The position numbers and the translations under genes were made by a program. Below the pieces are notes generated by a model that saw only the letters and a list, made by a program, of their open reading frames with translations, did not search any database and was not told the DNA's origin. This document shows, piece by piece, positions 1 through 6,652 of a DNA stretch of 31,538 nt (positions are counted from its first letter, which is position 1; every line of letters starts with the position of its first letter). The DNA comes from WTJO01 sp965660165 (GTDB taxonomy: Bacteria; Pseudomonadota; Alphaproteobacteria; Puniceispirillales; Puniceispirillaceae), in NCBI GenBank assembly GCA_965660165.1, contig CBFHYU010000022.1, forward strand, positions 1 through 31,538, given 5' to 3'.

Positions 1-48
1 TTTAATCCAACCGATATGATTTCTAAAATATTTTTTGATGCTTAGCAT
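1..48 (-). CDS. Possible 5' end of an unidentified gene running off the left edge
   Basis: On the minus strand an ATG at 46-48 opens a frame of 16 codons that stays open to base 1 (it begins MLSIKKYFRNHIGWIK). The same frame is open back to 123, where a TGA (124-126) closes it, so a start further upstream is also possible. A purine-rich GAGGGGGA lies about 13-15 bases before the ATG, rather far for a ribosome binding site. A TGATATAGT extended -10-like sequence lies near 118-126 on the same strand. The gene would follow the rpsI terminator in the same direction. I do not recognise the peptide and the fragment is too short to assign. Confidence 0.25.
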   Translation of the reverse strand, partial: MLSIKKYFRNHIGWIK

Positions 49-209
49 TTCTGAATTACAATCCCCCTCAATGGGCAAAAAACTGGATAGGCCAGCTTTA
101 TCTACAAGAAACCTCAGACTATATCATAAAATGCAATTATCAAGGTAATTTCTACTATAAATCGAAAAATAGAGCATATTTTAGCTGTTCTGCCAAACAT
201 AACACCCAT

Positions 210-243
210 AAAAAAACAAGCGCCTACTTTCGTAAGCGCTTGT
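210..243 (-). terminator. Rho-independent terminator after rpsI
   Basis: Bases 216-227 pair with 232-243 in a 12-bp stem (ACAAGCGC on the outer part, one C-A mismatch, then three more pairs) around a TTTC tetraloop. On the minus strand the stem is followed by a run of seven Ts. It lies about 30 bases after the rpsI stop, as expected for the end of the rplM-rpsI operon. Confidence 0.88.
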
Positions 244-271
244 GTCTAAGATATAAATTGTAAGCTGTGTA

Positions 272-781
272 TTAACGCTTTGAGAATTGGAAGCTACGGC
301 GGGCTTTTGCTTTGCCGTATTTCTTACGTTCAACAACACGAGGGTCACGGGTCATAAAGCCGCCAGCTTTCAGCGCAGGGCGAAGACCTGGCTCAAAATA
401 GGTAAGTGCGCGGCTAATGCCATGACGGACTGCGCCAGCCTGTCCAGATAGACCGCCGCCAACAACCGTTGCGATAACATCAAATTCACCGTCACGCTCT
501 GTCACCTCAAATGGCTGTTTTAAAAGCATTTGCAAAACAGGACGCGCAAAATAAACAGATACATCACGGCCATTCACCGTAACTTGGCCTGTGCCACGCT
601 TTACCCATACACGGGCAATCGCATTTTTACGGCGGCCAGTCGCATAAGAACGCCCCAGCGCATCGATCTTTGGTTCGGCTGGCGTTGCGGTGTTCTGGAT
701 TTCTGGTGCATCTTGCTTCAGATCGGCAAGCGCTGCCATACCTTCAGCCTGTGCTTCGTTATTTTCAACCTGGTCAGCCAT
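272..781 (-). CDS. rpsI: 30S ribosomal protein S9
   Basis: Ribosomal protein S9 of the small subunit; its basic C-terminal tail reaches the P-site tRNA in the family. The S9 core begins near residue 44 (RSYATGRRKNAIARVW) and ends with the diagnostic SFQFSKR. The protein has 169 residues against about 130 in E. coli. The difference is an acidic, Ala/Gln-rich N-terminal extension of about 43 residues, a usual alphaproteobacterial trait. An AGAGGT ribosome binding site precedes the ATG and overlaps the end of rplM. Only two bases separate rplM and rpsI, so they form the classical L13-S9 operon, followed by a clear terminator. Confidence 0.97.
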   Translation of the reverse strand: MADQVENNEAQAEGMAALADLKQDAPEIQNTATPAEPKIDALGRSYATGRRKNAIARVWVKRGTGQVTVNGRDVSVYFARPVLQMLLKQPFEVTERDGEFDVIATVVGGGLSGQAGAVRHGISRALTYFEPGLRPALKAGGFMTRDPRVVERKKYGKAKARRSFQFSKR

Positions 782-783
782 AA

Positions 784-1251
784 CTACCTCTTATTCTTTT
801 CATTCATAGATGCAACGTCCAGAATTTCTGGCTGTTGTGCGGCATGTGGATGTTCTGCGCCTGCATAAATATGCAGATGAGACATTGCCTTGCGTCCTAG
901 TGGTGTACGCGGAATCATACGTTCAACTGCTTTTGAGATAACGCGCTCAGGAAAGCGGCCATCCAGAATTTTATCTGCTGTACGCTCTTTAATGCCGCCC
1001 GGATAACCAGTATGCCAATAATATGTTTTCTGTTTGCGCTTATTGCCTGTAAGCCGAACTTTCTCAGCATTCACAACAATAACATGATCTCCGTCATCCA
1101 TATGCGGCGTATAGCTTGGCTTATGTTTGCCACGAAGGCGCAAGGCAATAATTGACGCCAACCGACCCAAAACCAGATCTTCTGCATCAATTACAACCCA
1201 TTTTTTCTCGATATCAGCAGGGGTTGCTGAAAAGGTTCGTGAAAGGGCCAT
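784..1251 (-). CDS. rplM: 50S ribosomal protein L13
   Basis: Ribosomal protein L13, an early-assembly protein of the large subunit. The 155-residue product begins MALSRTFSATPADIEKKW, carries the L13 core (VIDAEDLVLGRLAS, then MIPRTPLGRKAM) and ends with the HIYAGAEHPHAAQQPEILD region that binds 23S rRNA in the family. The reading frame is open for 25 more codons upstream, but the ATG at 1249-1251 is the likely start: it matches the family N-terminus, follows a GAGAT ribosome binding site, and the upstream residues look random. First gene of the rplM-rpsI operon. A 15-bp palindrome and a candidate promoter lie just upstream. Confidence 0.96.
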   Translation of the reverse strand: MALSRTFSATPADIEKKWVVIDAEDLVLGRLASIIALRLRGKHKPSYTPHMDDGDHVIVVNAEKVRLTGNKRKQKTYYWHTGYPGGIKERTADKILDGRFPERVISKAVERMIPRTPLGRKAMSHLHIYAGAEHPHAAQQPEILDVASMNEKNKR

Positions 1252-1276
1252 AACGATCTCTTTTCCTAATTCGCAA

Positions 1277-1319
1277 AAGCAGTGACTGCTTCTATTACAC
1301 TGTTTATTATCTAAGCCAA
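1277..1319 (-). promoter_or_regulatory. Candidate rplM promoter with a 15-bp palindrome at the predicted start site
   Basis: On the minus strand TTGGCT (1314-1319) and TAATAG (1292-1297) are separated by 16 bases, a reasonable sigma70-type pair. Immediately downstream is a perfect palindrome, AAGCAGT-G-ACTGCTT (1277-1291). Its centre, 1284, falls where transcription would start. As RNA it could form only a 5-bp stem, so a DNA operator is as likely as an RNA element. Promoter and role are inferred. Confidence 0.35.
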
Positions 1320-1513
1320 CACGCATATGACTCCCGCCAGAACGGTAAGGCTATGATATTATGAATGCCGCTTATACCCAAGACTTACCAACAGGTCAAG
1401 GTAAAAATTTCTTTCAAAAACTAAAAAAATTCTATATTTCAATTAGTTATAAATAAGGTATTATTATACCGTATATTTTTGCCTAATTGGCAAGCGTTTG
1501 ATAGCTAGCATGT

Positions 1514-1542
1514 TTGCTTAACTGGCTTAGCGTTACTAATAC
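1514..1542 (+). promoter_or_regulatory. Candidate promoter for the trpG-moeA gene cluster
   Basis: TTGCTT (1514-1519) and TAATAC (1537-1542) with a 17-base spacer give a fair sigma70-type promoter on the plus strand. It implies an RNA leader of roughly 100 bases before trpG. Found by eye only. Confidence 0.35.
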
Positions 1543-1646
1543 TGTTAAGAAAAACAGGCCATGCGGATAAAATTTGACCTTAATAGCAGGTTCTAAGTAT
1601 AAGCGTTGGTAATGAATTTAACAGACAATACAGGATAAGATGTTCG

Positions 1647-2318
1647 ATGATCGTGCTTATCGATAATTATGATAGCTTCACATGGAATTTGTGGCATTTT
1701 CTGTCTGATTTAGGGGCTGAGGTGCAGACTATCAGAAATGATGCAATGAGCGCAGAACAGGTAATGGCGCTATCACCGTCTGGTATTGTGCTATCGCCAG
1801 GCCCTGGCGTTCCCTCACAAGCAGGCATGATTGAAGAGCTAATTACGCTGGCGGCAGGCAAAATAGCCCTGCTTGGCGTCTGTCTTGGTCATCAAGCTAT
1901 TTGCACCGCATTTGGCGGTACGATCACGCATTTCAGCCCGCCAATGCATGGCAAATTATCTCGCATCACCCATTCGAATTCAGGTATTTTTGAGGGGTTA
2001 GAGCAAGATTTTGTGGTGACACGCTATCATTCGCTTGTGGCTGAGACACAAACCCTACCAGACTGTCTTGAAGCTGTAGCCTTTACCAAAGCTGATGCGG
2101 ATGACAGAAAAATTATGGCTGTACATCATAAAGAATTTGATATTTATGGTGTTCAGTTTCATCCTGAATCAATTGCCTCTGCACAGGGCTATCGCCTCTT
2201 GCGGGCATTTCTGGCGAAAACTGGTCAGAATGTGTTTCCGTCTGATGCAAAAATGGCAGAATTGGAATCCCAGCTTATCGCCCTAGACACATTATTTCCG
2301 GATCAAGTCCATGTCTGA
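1647..2318 (+). CDS. trpG: Anthranilate/aminodeoxychorismate synthase glutaminase subunit
   Basis: Class I glutamine amidotransferase subunit that supplies ammonia to anthranilate synthase (tryptophan) and, in many bacteria, also to aminodeoxychorismate synthase (folate). The sequence shows the family start VLIDNYDSFTWNL, the SPGPG motif (50-54), the nucleophile Cys79 in GVCLGH and the His172/Glu174 pair in QFHPES. At 223 residues it is longer than E. coli PabA (about 187); the extra lies mainly after QFHPES. AGGA precedes the ATG by 11 bases. trpD begins inside its last codons (8-base overlap), which suggests translational coupling and favours the TrpG role. trpE is not in the window, so a shared TrpG/PabA function remains possible. 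Confidence 0.92.
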   Translation: MIVLIDNYDSFTWNLWHFLSDLGAEVQTIRNDAMSAEQVMALSPSGIVLSPGPGVPSQAGMIEELITLAAGKIALLGVCLGHQAICTAFGGTITHFSPPMHGKLSRITHSNSGIFEGLEQDFVVTRYHSLVAETQTLPDCLEAVAFTKADADDRKIMAVHHKEFDIYGVQFHPESIASAQGYRLLRAFLAKTGQNVFPSDAKMAELESQLIALDTLFPDQVHV

Positions 2319-3333
2319 TATTCTTCATGCCTTTTCATCACAAATTATTGATGGCCAGCAGCTTGACTTTGGCGATATGCAGACAGCTTTTAGCGAGATT
2401 ATGGAAGGCAAGGCTAGCCCTGTCCAGCTTAGCTGTTTTCTGATTGCGTTGAAGATGCGCGGCGAGACCCCTAGCGATATTGCAGCAGGGGCATCTGTAC
2501 TTCGCACCAAAGCAACCCTTCTTGAAAATGCGCCTGATGATGCAATAGATATTGTAGGCACTGGCGGTGATGGGCTTGGCACCTATAATATTTCAACCGC
2601 TGCAAGCTTTGTTGTTGCTGGAAGCGGTGTTAGCGTTGCTAAACATGGCAATAAGGCTGTGTCTTCGAAAAGCGGCGCAGCAGATGTATTAAGCGCGCTT
2701 GGAATTGATGTGAATTGCCCGTTTGAAGCGCTGTCTGATGCATTGAATAACGCCCATATCGCCTTTTTGATGGCACCTAGACACCATGCGGCAATGCGGC
2801 ATGTAGGGCCTATTCGTGCAGAACTTAAATTACGAACAATTTTCAATTTGCTAGGGCCGCTTTCAAACCCTGCATTGGTCAGCAGAATCATGGTTGGCGT
2901 GTTTGACAGCTATTGGTCAAAGCCCTTTGCTGAAGCCCTTAAAACACTTGATACGCGCTATGCATGGGTGGTACATGGCGCAGATGGGCTAGATGAATTA
3001 AGCACAACGGGCGAGAATGTTGTAGTCCAGCTTAAAGAGGGTCAAATAAGCGAATTTACCATCCACCCGAATGATCTAGGCTTAGCCACAGCCAAGATAG
3101 AGGATTTGGTAGGCGGCACCCCTGAGCAAAATGCAGCTGCGTTGCGTGACGTGCTTGAAGGCGCCCAAAACCCCTATCGTGATATTGTGATATTAAATGC
3201 GGCAGGTGCCTTTGTAGCAACTGGTCACGAAGCTGATATGAAAAGCGCTGTTGAACGCGCCACAGCGTCGATTGATTCAGGGAATGCGCTTAACTCACTA
3301 AATAGACTTGTCCAGATTACCACCTCAAGATAG
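2311..3333 (+). CDS. trpD: Anthranilate phosphoribosyltransferase
   Basis: Transfers the phosphoribosyl group of PRPP to anthranilate, the second step of tryptophan synthesis, in the cytoplasm. The 340-residue protein has the N-terminal helical domain followed by the phosphate/PRPP-binding GTGGDG (83-88), the NIST segment and the KHGNKAVSSKSG block (111-122). These are the diagnostic TrpD motifs, and full length matches the family. It is a stand-alone TrpD, not fused to the TrpG glutaminase as in enteric bacteria. Its ATG overlaps the trpG stop (ATGTCTGA), and trpC follows after 12 bases. Confidence 0.96.
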   Translation: MSDILHAFSSQIIDGQQLDFGDMQTAFSEIMEGKASPVQLSCFLIALKMRGETPSDIAAGASVLRTKATLLENAPDDAIDIVGTGGDGLGTYNISTAASFVVAGSGVSVAKHGNKAVSSKSGAADVLSALGIDVNCPFEALSDALNNAHIAFLMAPRHHAAMRHVGPIRAELKLRTIFNLLGPLSNPALVSRIMVGVFDSYWSKPFAEALKTLDTRYAWVVHGADGLDELSTTGENVVVQLKEGQISEFTIHPNDLGLATAKIEDLVGGTPEQNAAALRDVLEGAQNPYRDIVILNAAGAFVATGHEADMKSAVERATASIDSGNALNSLNRLVQITTSR

Positions 3334-3345
3334 CCAGAGATAGCC

Positions 3346-4152
3346 ATGTCTGATGTATTGAACAAAATTATCGCTGGCAAAGCTGAAGAAGTACAACAGC
3401 TAGCACGCCAAAATAGCTATGCTGATCTGCTTGAGATAGCCTCATCAGTTTCTGCACCACGTGGTTTTGCAGAGGCGCTAAAAACAGCCGCAAAACAGGG
3501 ATATGGGCTAATCGCAGAGTTGAAAAAGGCCTCTCCCTCAAAAGGGCTTATCAGGGCAGATTTTAATCCGCCAGAACTGGCATCTGCCTATGAGGCAGGT
3601 GGGGCAACCTGTCTTTCTGTGCTTACAGACAGGCACTGGTTTCAAGGTGATAATGCATTTTTACAGCAGGCACGCCAGGCCGTGAGCTTGCCTGTTTTGC
3701 GTAAAGATTTTATCATTGATCCGCTTCAAATTGTGCAGTCACGCGCGTTGGGCGCAGATTGTATTTTGCTTATTATGGCGGCACTATCAGATGCTCAGGC
3801 TATTGAACTTGAAGCTGCCGCACATGAATTGGGCATGGATGTTCTGATTGAAGTGCATGATATATCCGAGCTTGAACGCGCATGCATGCTTACCTCACCT
3901 TTGATGGGCATCAATAACCGAAATCTAAAAACGATGGATATATCACTTGAGATAGGGCGTGATATGCTACCACGCCTGCCAGATGACAGGATAGCGATTG
4001 CAGAAAGTGGATTATTCGCGCCAGACGATTTGCGCTATATGGCCGAAGCAGGGGCACGCTGTTTTTTAATTGGCGAATCGTTAATGCGTCAAAAAGATGT
4101 TGCGGCGGCTACTAAGGCAATTCTTGCAAACCCCCTGCCCCCAATCGTGTAA
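3346..4152 (+). CDS. trpC: Indole-3-glycerol phosphate synthase
   Basis: Closes the indole ring of CdRP to give indole-3-glycerol phosphate. The 268-residue TIM-barrel protein has ELKKASPSKG (58-67), LRKDFIID with the catalytic lysine Lys120, IEVHD with Glu169, GINNRNLKT (188-196) and AESG (219-222) near the phosphate-binding end. It carries no fused TrpF domain. No trpF is seen in the window, so PRAI must be encoded elsewhere. It lies 12 bases after trpD and 12 bases before moaC, so the tryptophan and molybdenum cofactor genes are probably cotranscribed. Confidence 0.96.
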   Translation: MSDVLNKIIAGKAEEVQQLARQNSYADLLEIASSVSAPRGFAEALKTAAKQGYGLIAELKKASPSKGLIRADFNPPELASAYEAGGATCLSVLTDRHWFQGDNAFLQQARQAVSLPVLRKDFIIDPLQIVQSRALGADCILLIMAALSDAQAIELEAAAHELGMDVLIEVHDISELERACMLTSPLMGINNRNLKTMDISLEIGRDMLPRLPDDRIAIAESGLFAPDDLRYMAEAGARCFLIGESLMRQKDVAAATKAILANPLPPIV

Positions 4153-4164
4153 GGAGCAAATATT

Positions 4165-4641
4165 ATGAGCGAGCTAACCCATTTCGATAAGGAAGGCAGA
4201 GCCCATATGGTCAATGTGGGGGAAAAAACAGCCTCAAAGCGCATAGCGATTGCTAGCGGCTTTATTTCTATGTCTGATAAGACTATCTCGACCATTACCA
4301 GCAAAACCCTGTCAAAAGGTGATGTGATGCAGGTAGCAGAACTTGCTGGCATTATGGGCGCAAAACAGACAGCACAGCTTATTCCGCTATGCCATCCGCT
4401 AGGGCTAGATCATGTTTCAGTAAAGCTGGCACTTGATGCAAATAAAGGCGGTATCGAGATACTCGCTGAATGTCATATTACAGGCAAAACAGGGGTTGAG
4501 ATGGAAGCCCTCACGGCTGTTAGCGTTACTGCCCTCACCATTTATGATATGTGCAAGGCCGTTGATAAGGCGATGGTGATCTCAGATATCAAGCTGGTCT
4601 ATAAGGCTGGCGGCAAATCTGGAACTTATGATGTCAGATAA
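4165..4641 (+). CDS. moaC: Cyclic pyranopterin monophosphate synthase
   Basis: Second enzyme of molybdenum cofactor synthesis; it converts 3',8-cyclo-7,8-dihydro-GTP, made by MoaA, to cyclic pyranopterin monophosphate. The 158-residue protein carries the family blocks LTHFDKEGRAHMVNVGEK, LIPLCHPL (72-79) and MEALTAVSVTALTIYDMCKAVDK, including the active-site Asp128 and Lys131. Length is typical. A strong AAGGAG ribosome binding site precedes the ATG. moeA begins inside its 3' end, so the two cofactor genes are coupled. moaA is not in the window. Confidence 0.97.
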   Translation: MSELTHFDKEGRAHMVNVGEKTASKRIAIASGFISMSDKTISTITSKTLSKGDVMQVAELAGIMGAKQTAQLIPLCHPLGLDHVSVKLALDANKGGIEILAECHITGKTGVEMEALTAVSVTALTIYDMCKAVDKAMVISDIKLVYKAGGKSGTYDVR

Positions 4642-5872
4642 TATCTCGCCATTGATGGCGGTAGAGGATGCTCTAAACCACATTCTGGGCAATCTTCAGC
4701 AGACACAGGCTGAAACCATCCCCATCACAGAGGCGGCTGGCAGGATTCTGGCAGAAGATGTTGAGGCTGAATATAGCCACCCTGCCCATGCTATCTCGGC
4801 TATGGATGGATATGCTGTTATGGTCACAGATGGCGTGCTGGCAGAAAACACACCGCTTGAGCTTATTGGCGAAGCTGCCGCAGGTCATCCTTTTTCTGGC
4901 TCTATTAACTCTGATCAAGCAGTGCGGATTTTCACAGGTGCCTATATGCCGCACGGCGCAAATGCAGTGCTAATTCAAGAAGATGTGCGCATTGAACAGG
5001 ACAAAGTAATTCCTACTGAAGATGTGAAAGAGGGCCAGTTTGTAAGACCTGCTGGACTTGACTTTGAAACAGGGCACACCATCGCCAAACAGGGTGAATT
5101 GCTAAGTGCGAGAAGATGGGCGCTAGTTTGTTTGTCTGGCAAAATAGATGTTGCTGTCAGAAAACGTCCGCTTATTGGCATTTTATCAAGTGGTGATGAG
5201 CTGGTTGCTGCAGGCACACAGCCAGCGGCAGGACAGCTTATCAACTCAAACAGCCTGTATCTTCGCCAGCTTGTAGAGACATGCGGCGGCGTAGCTGTTG
5301 ATCTGGGCATCATTGCAGATAAAGCAGGCGCTTTGACCACCACCCTAGAGACAGCCCGTGCGCAAGGTCTAACGTTTGATATGATCATATCAACAGGCGG
5401 CGCCTCAGTAGGCACGCATGACCATATTCATGCTGATTTAAGCAAGGCTGGCAATGCCTCGCTGAATTTCTGGAAAATTGCGATGCGACCAGGAAAACCT
5501 GTTCTATGCGCACGATGGCATGACACTACATTCATTGGCTTGCCAGGCAATCCTGTTTCGGCAGGGGTATGCGGATTAGTATTTATCATGCCTGCATTGC
5601 GTAAATTATTAGGACAAAGCACAAATACAGTGACCAGCACAGGCTATCTTACCACACCGCTAGCCAAAAATGACACACGGCAAGACTATCTTCGTGCCAG
5701 CATAAGCGAAGATAAGACAGGCAAAATACATGTCGAAAAGCTGGGCAAGCAGGATTCATCCATGCTCAGAATATTTACAGAAGCAGATGCGCTGATTATA
5801 AGACCACCATTTGCTCCGCCTGCTGAAATAGGTGATGCGGTAGAATTTCTGAAAATTCCAAACTTGCTATAA
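4628..5872 (+). CDS. moeA: Molybdopterin molybdenumtransferase
   Basis: MoeA inserts molybdate into adenylated molybdopterin, the last general step of molybdenum cofactor synthesis. Visible blocks are AMDGYAV (58-64), IFTGAYMPHGANAV (101-114), GILSSGDEL (184-192), the IISTGGASVGTHDHI segment (253-267) and IGLPGNPVSAG (303-313). Length (414) fits the family. Two ATGs stand in tandem at 4628 and 4631; GGAA just upstream is slightly better placed for the second, which would remove one Met. The start overlaps moaC by 11-14 bases. lexA follows after about 100 bases with its own promoter. Confidence 0.95.
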   Translation: MMSDNISPLMAVEDALNHILGNLQQTQAETIPITEAAGRILAEDVEAEYSHPAHAISAMDGYAVMVTDGVLAENTPLELIGEAAAGHPFSGSINSDQAVRIFTGAYMPHGANAVLIQEDVRIEQDKVIPTEDVKEGQFVRPAGLDFETGHTIAKQGELLSARRWALVCLSGKIDVAVRKRPLIGILSSGDELVAAGTQPAAGQLINSNSLYLRQLVETCGGVAVDLGIIADKAGALTTTLETARAQGLTFDMIISTGGASVGTHDHIHADLSKAGNASLNFWKIAMRPGKPVLCARWHDTTFIGLPGNPVSAGVCGLVFIMPALRKLLGQSTNTVTSTGYLTTPLAKNDTRQDYLRASISEDKTGKIHVEKLGKQDSSMLRIFTEADALIIRPPFAPPAEIGDAVEFLKIPNLL

Positions 5873-5906
5873 CCCAAAAAATAGCTAGAAGATGAATATT
5901 CTTGAT

Positions 5907-5943
5907 TTGTTCTATGTTCTAAGATAGAACATAATAAGAACAA
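5907..5943 (+). promoter_or_regulatory. lexA promoter overlapped by an SOS (LexA) box
   Basis: TTGTTC (5907-5912) and CATAAT (5930-5935) with a 17-base spacer make a good promoter. Lying on it are GAAC-N7-GAAC (5927-5941), the known alphaproteobacterial LexA operator form, and a perfect inverted repeat TGTTCT-N5-AGAACA (5915-5931). There are also outer arms TTGTTCT (5907-5913) and AGAACAA (5937-5943). Four GTTC/GAAC half-sites fall within 37 bases. This placement implies autorepression of lexA. Confidence 0.85.
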
Positions 5944-5973
5944 ATAATGTTTGGATTTATGTTGGAGGTCGCT

Positions 5974-6633
5974 ATGCTCACTGGAAAGCAACATCAGCTG
6001 TTAAAATTTCTGATTGAACATCAACAAAATGACGGTGATATCACACCCTCATTTGACGAAATGAAGCAGGCTGTTGGACTTGCTAGCAAGTCGGGTGTTC
6101 ACAGGCTGGTCTCTGCGCTTGAAGAACGGGGATATATCCGCCGCCTAGCTAATCGGGCGCGGGCTATCGAAGTGATTAAGACGCCTTCTGGCAATCCTGT
6201 TCAGCCGTCAAATGTGGTATCTGCTGATTTTGGGGATAATCCTCGTTCTGGCGTAGTTGAGCTTCCCTTGCTTGGGCGCATTGCCGCTGGCACGCCTATT
6301 GAAGCATTATCTGACCCCTCATCTTATACTGCTGTGCCTCAGAATATGGTGTCTCATGGCGAGCATTTTGCACTTGAGATTATTGGTGATTCAATGATTG
6401 ACGCTGGCATTCATGAGGGTGATACAGTGATTATTCACAGAACCGAAACGGCCAATAGTGGCGATATTATCGTTGCGCTGATAGAAGATAGTGAAGCTAC
6501 TTTGAAGACCTTGCGCAAAGAAGCAGGGCGTATTGGGCTAGAACCCGCAAATCCAAATTATGAAACACGCTATTTTGAAAGCAATCAGGTGCGTATTCAA
6601 GGACGTCTCACAGGGCTTATCAGACATTATTGA
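5974..6633 (+). CDS. lexA: SOS response repressor and self-cleaving protease LexA
   Basis: LexA represses DNA-damage genes and cleaves itself when stimulated by RecA filaments. The N-terminal winged helix-turn-helix domain covers about residues 1-65 (PSFDEMKQAV, then SKSGVHRLVSALEERGYIRR, the alphaproteobacterial form). The cleavage site is Ala105-Gly106 in IAAGTP, and the catalytic pair is Ser140 (IGDSM) and Lys178 (TLKTL). I chose the ATG at 5974 because a GGAGG ribosome binding site lies five bases before it and MLTGKQHQLL matches the family start. The ATG at 5947 would add nine residues and lie close to the operator. The product has 219 residues. The operator upstream supports autoregulation. 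Confidence 0.96.
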   Translation: MLTGKQHQLLKFLIEHQQNDGDITPSFDEMKQAVGLASKSGVHRLVSALEERGYIRRLANRARAIEVIKTPSGNPVQPSNVVSADFGDNPRSGVVELPLLGRIAAGTPIEALSDPSSYTAVPQNMVSHGEHFALEIIGDSMIDAGIHEGDTVIIHRTETANSGDIIVALIEDSEATLKTLRKEAGRIGLEPANPNYETRYFESNQVRIQGRLTGLIRHY

Positions 6634-6652
6634 TAGATTAGATTATTTGGGA

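Larger units (their letters stand above)
1252..1646. other. 395-bp divergent intergenic region between rplM and trpG
   Basis: AT-rich spacer between the divergent rplM and trpG genes. I see the candidate rplM promoter on the right-to-left strand (1277-1319) and a candidate trpG promoter (1514-1542). There is also an inverted repeat GGTAT-TATT-ATACC (1457-1470), whose minus strand contains TATAAT with a poorly spaced TTGCCA 19 bases upstream. CTGTT/AACAG near 1542-1557 could form a small hairpin just after the predicted trpG start site. No tRNA, no coding frame of conserved appearance and no Trp-rich leader peptide was found. Confidence 0.6.

Noticed and set aside
530..868. Plus-strand frame of 112 codons across rpsI and rplM
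   Set aside because: It lies opposite two certain ribosomal protein genes, has no ribosome binding site and its residues follow no family. The same applies to the other frames opposite dnaE, bamA, comEC and tsf.
1480..1560. tRNA-like stretch (GCCTAATTGGCAAGCG) in the intergenic region
   Set aside because: No acceptor stem, anticodon arm or GTTCGA T-loop can be put together around it.
1549..1646. Possible trp attenuator with leader peptide before trpG
   Set aside because: The only short frame (ATG at 1561) has eleven codons and no Trp codon, and no terminator hairpin with a T run is present.
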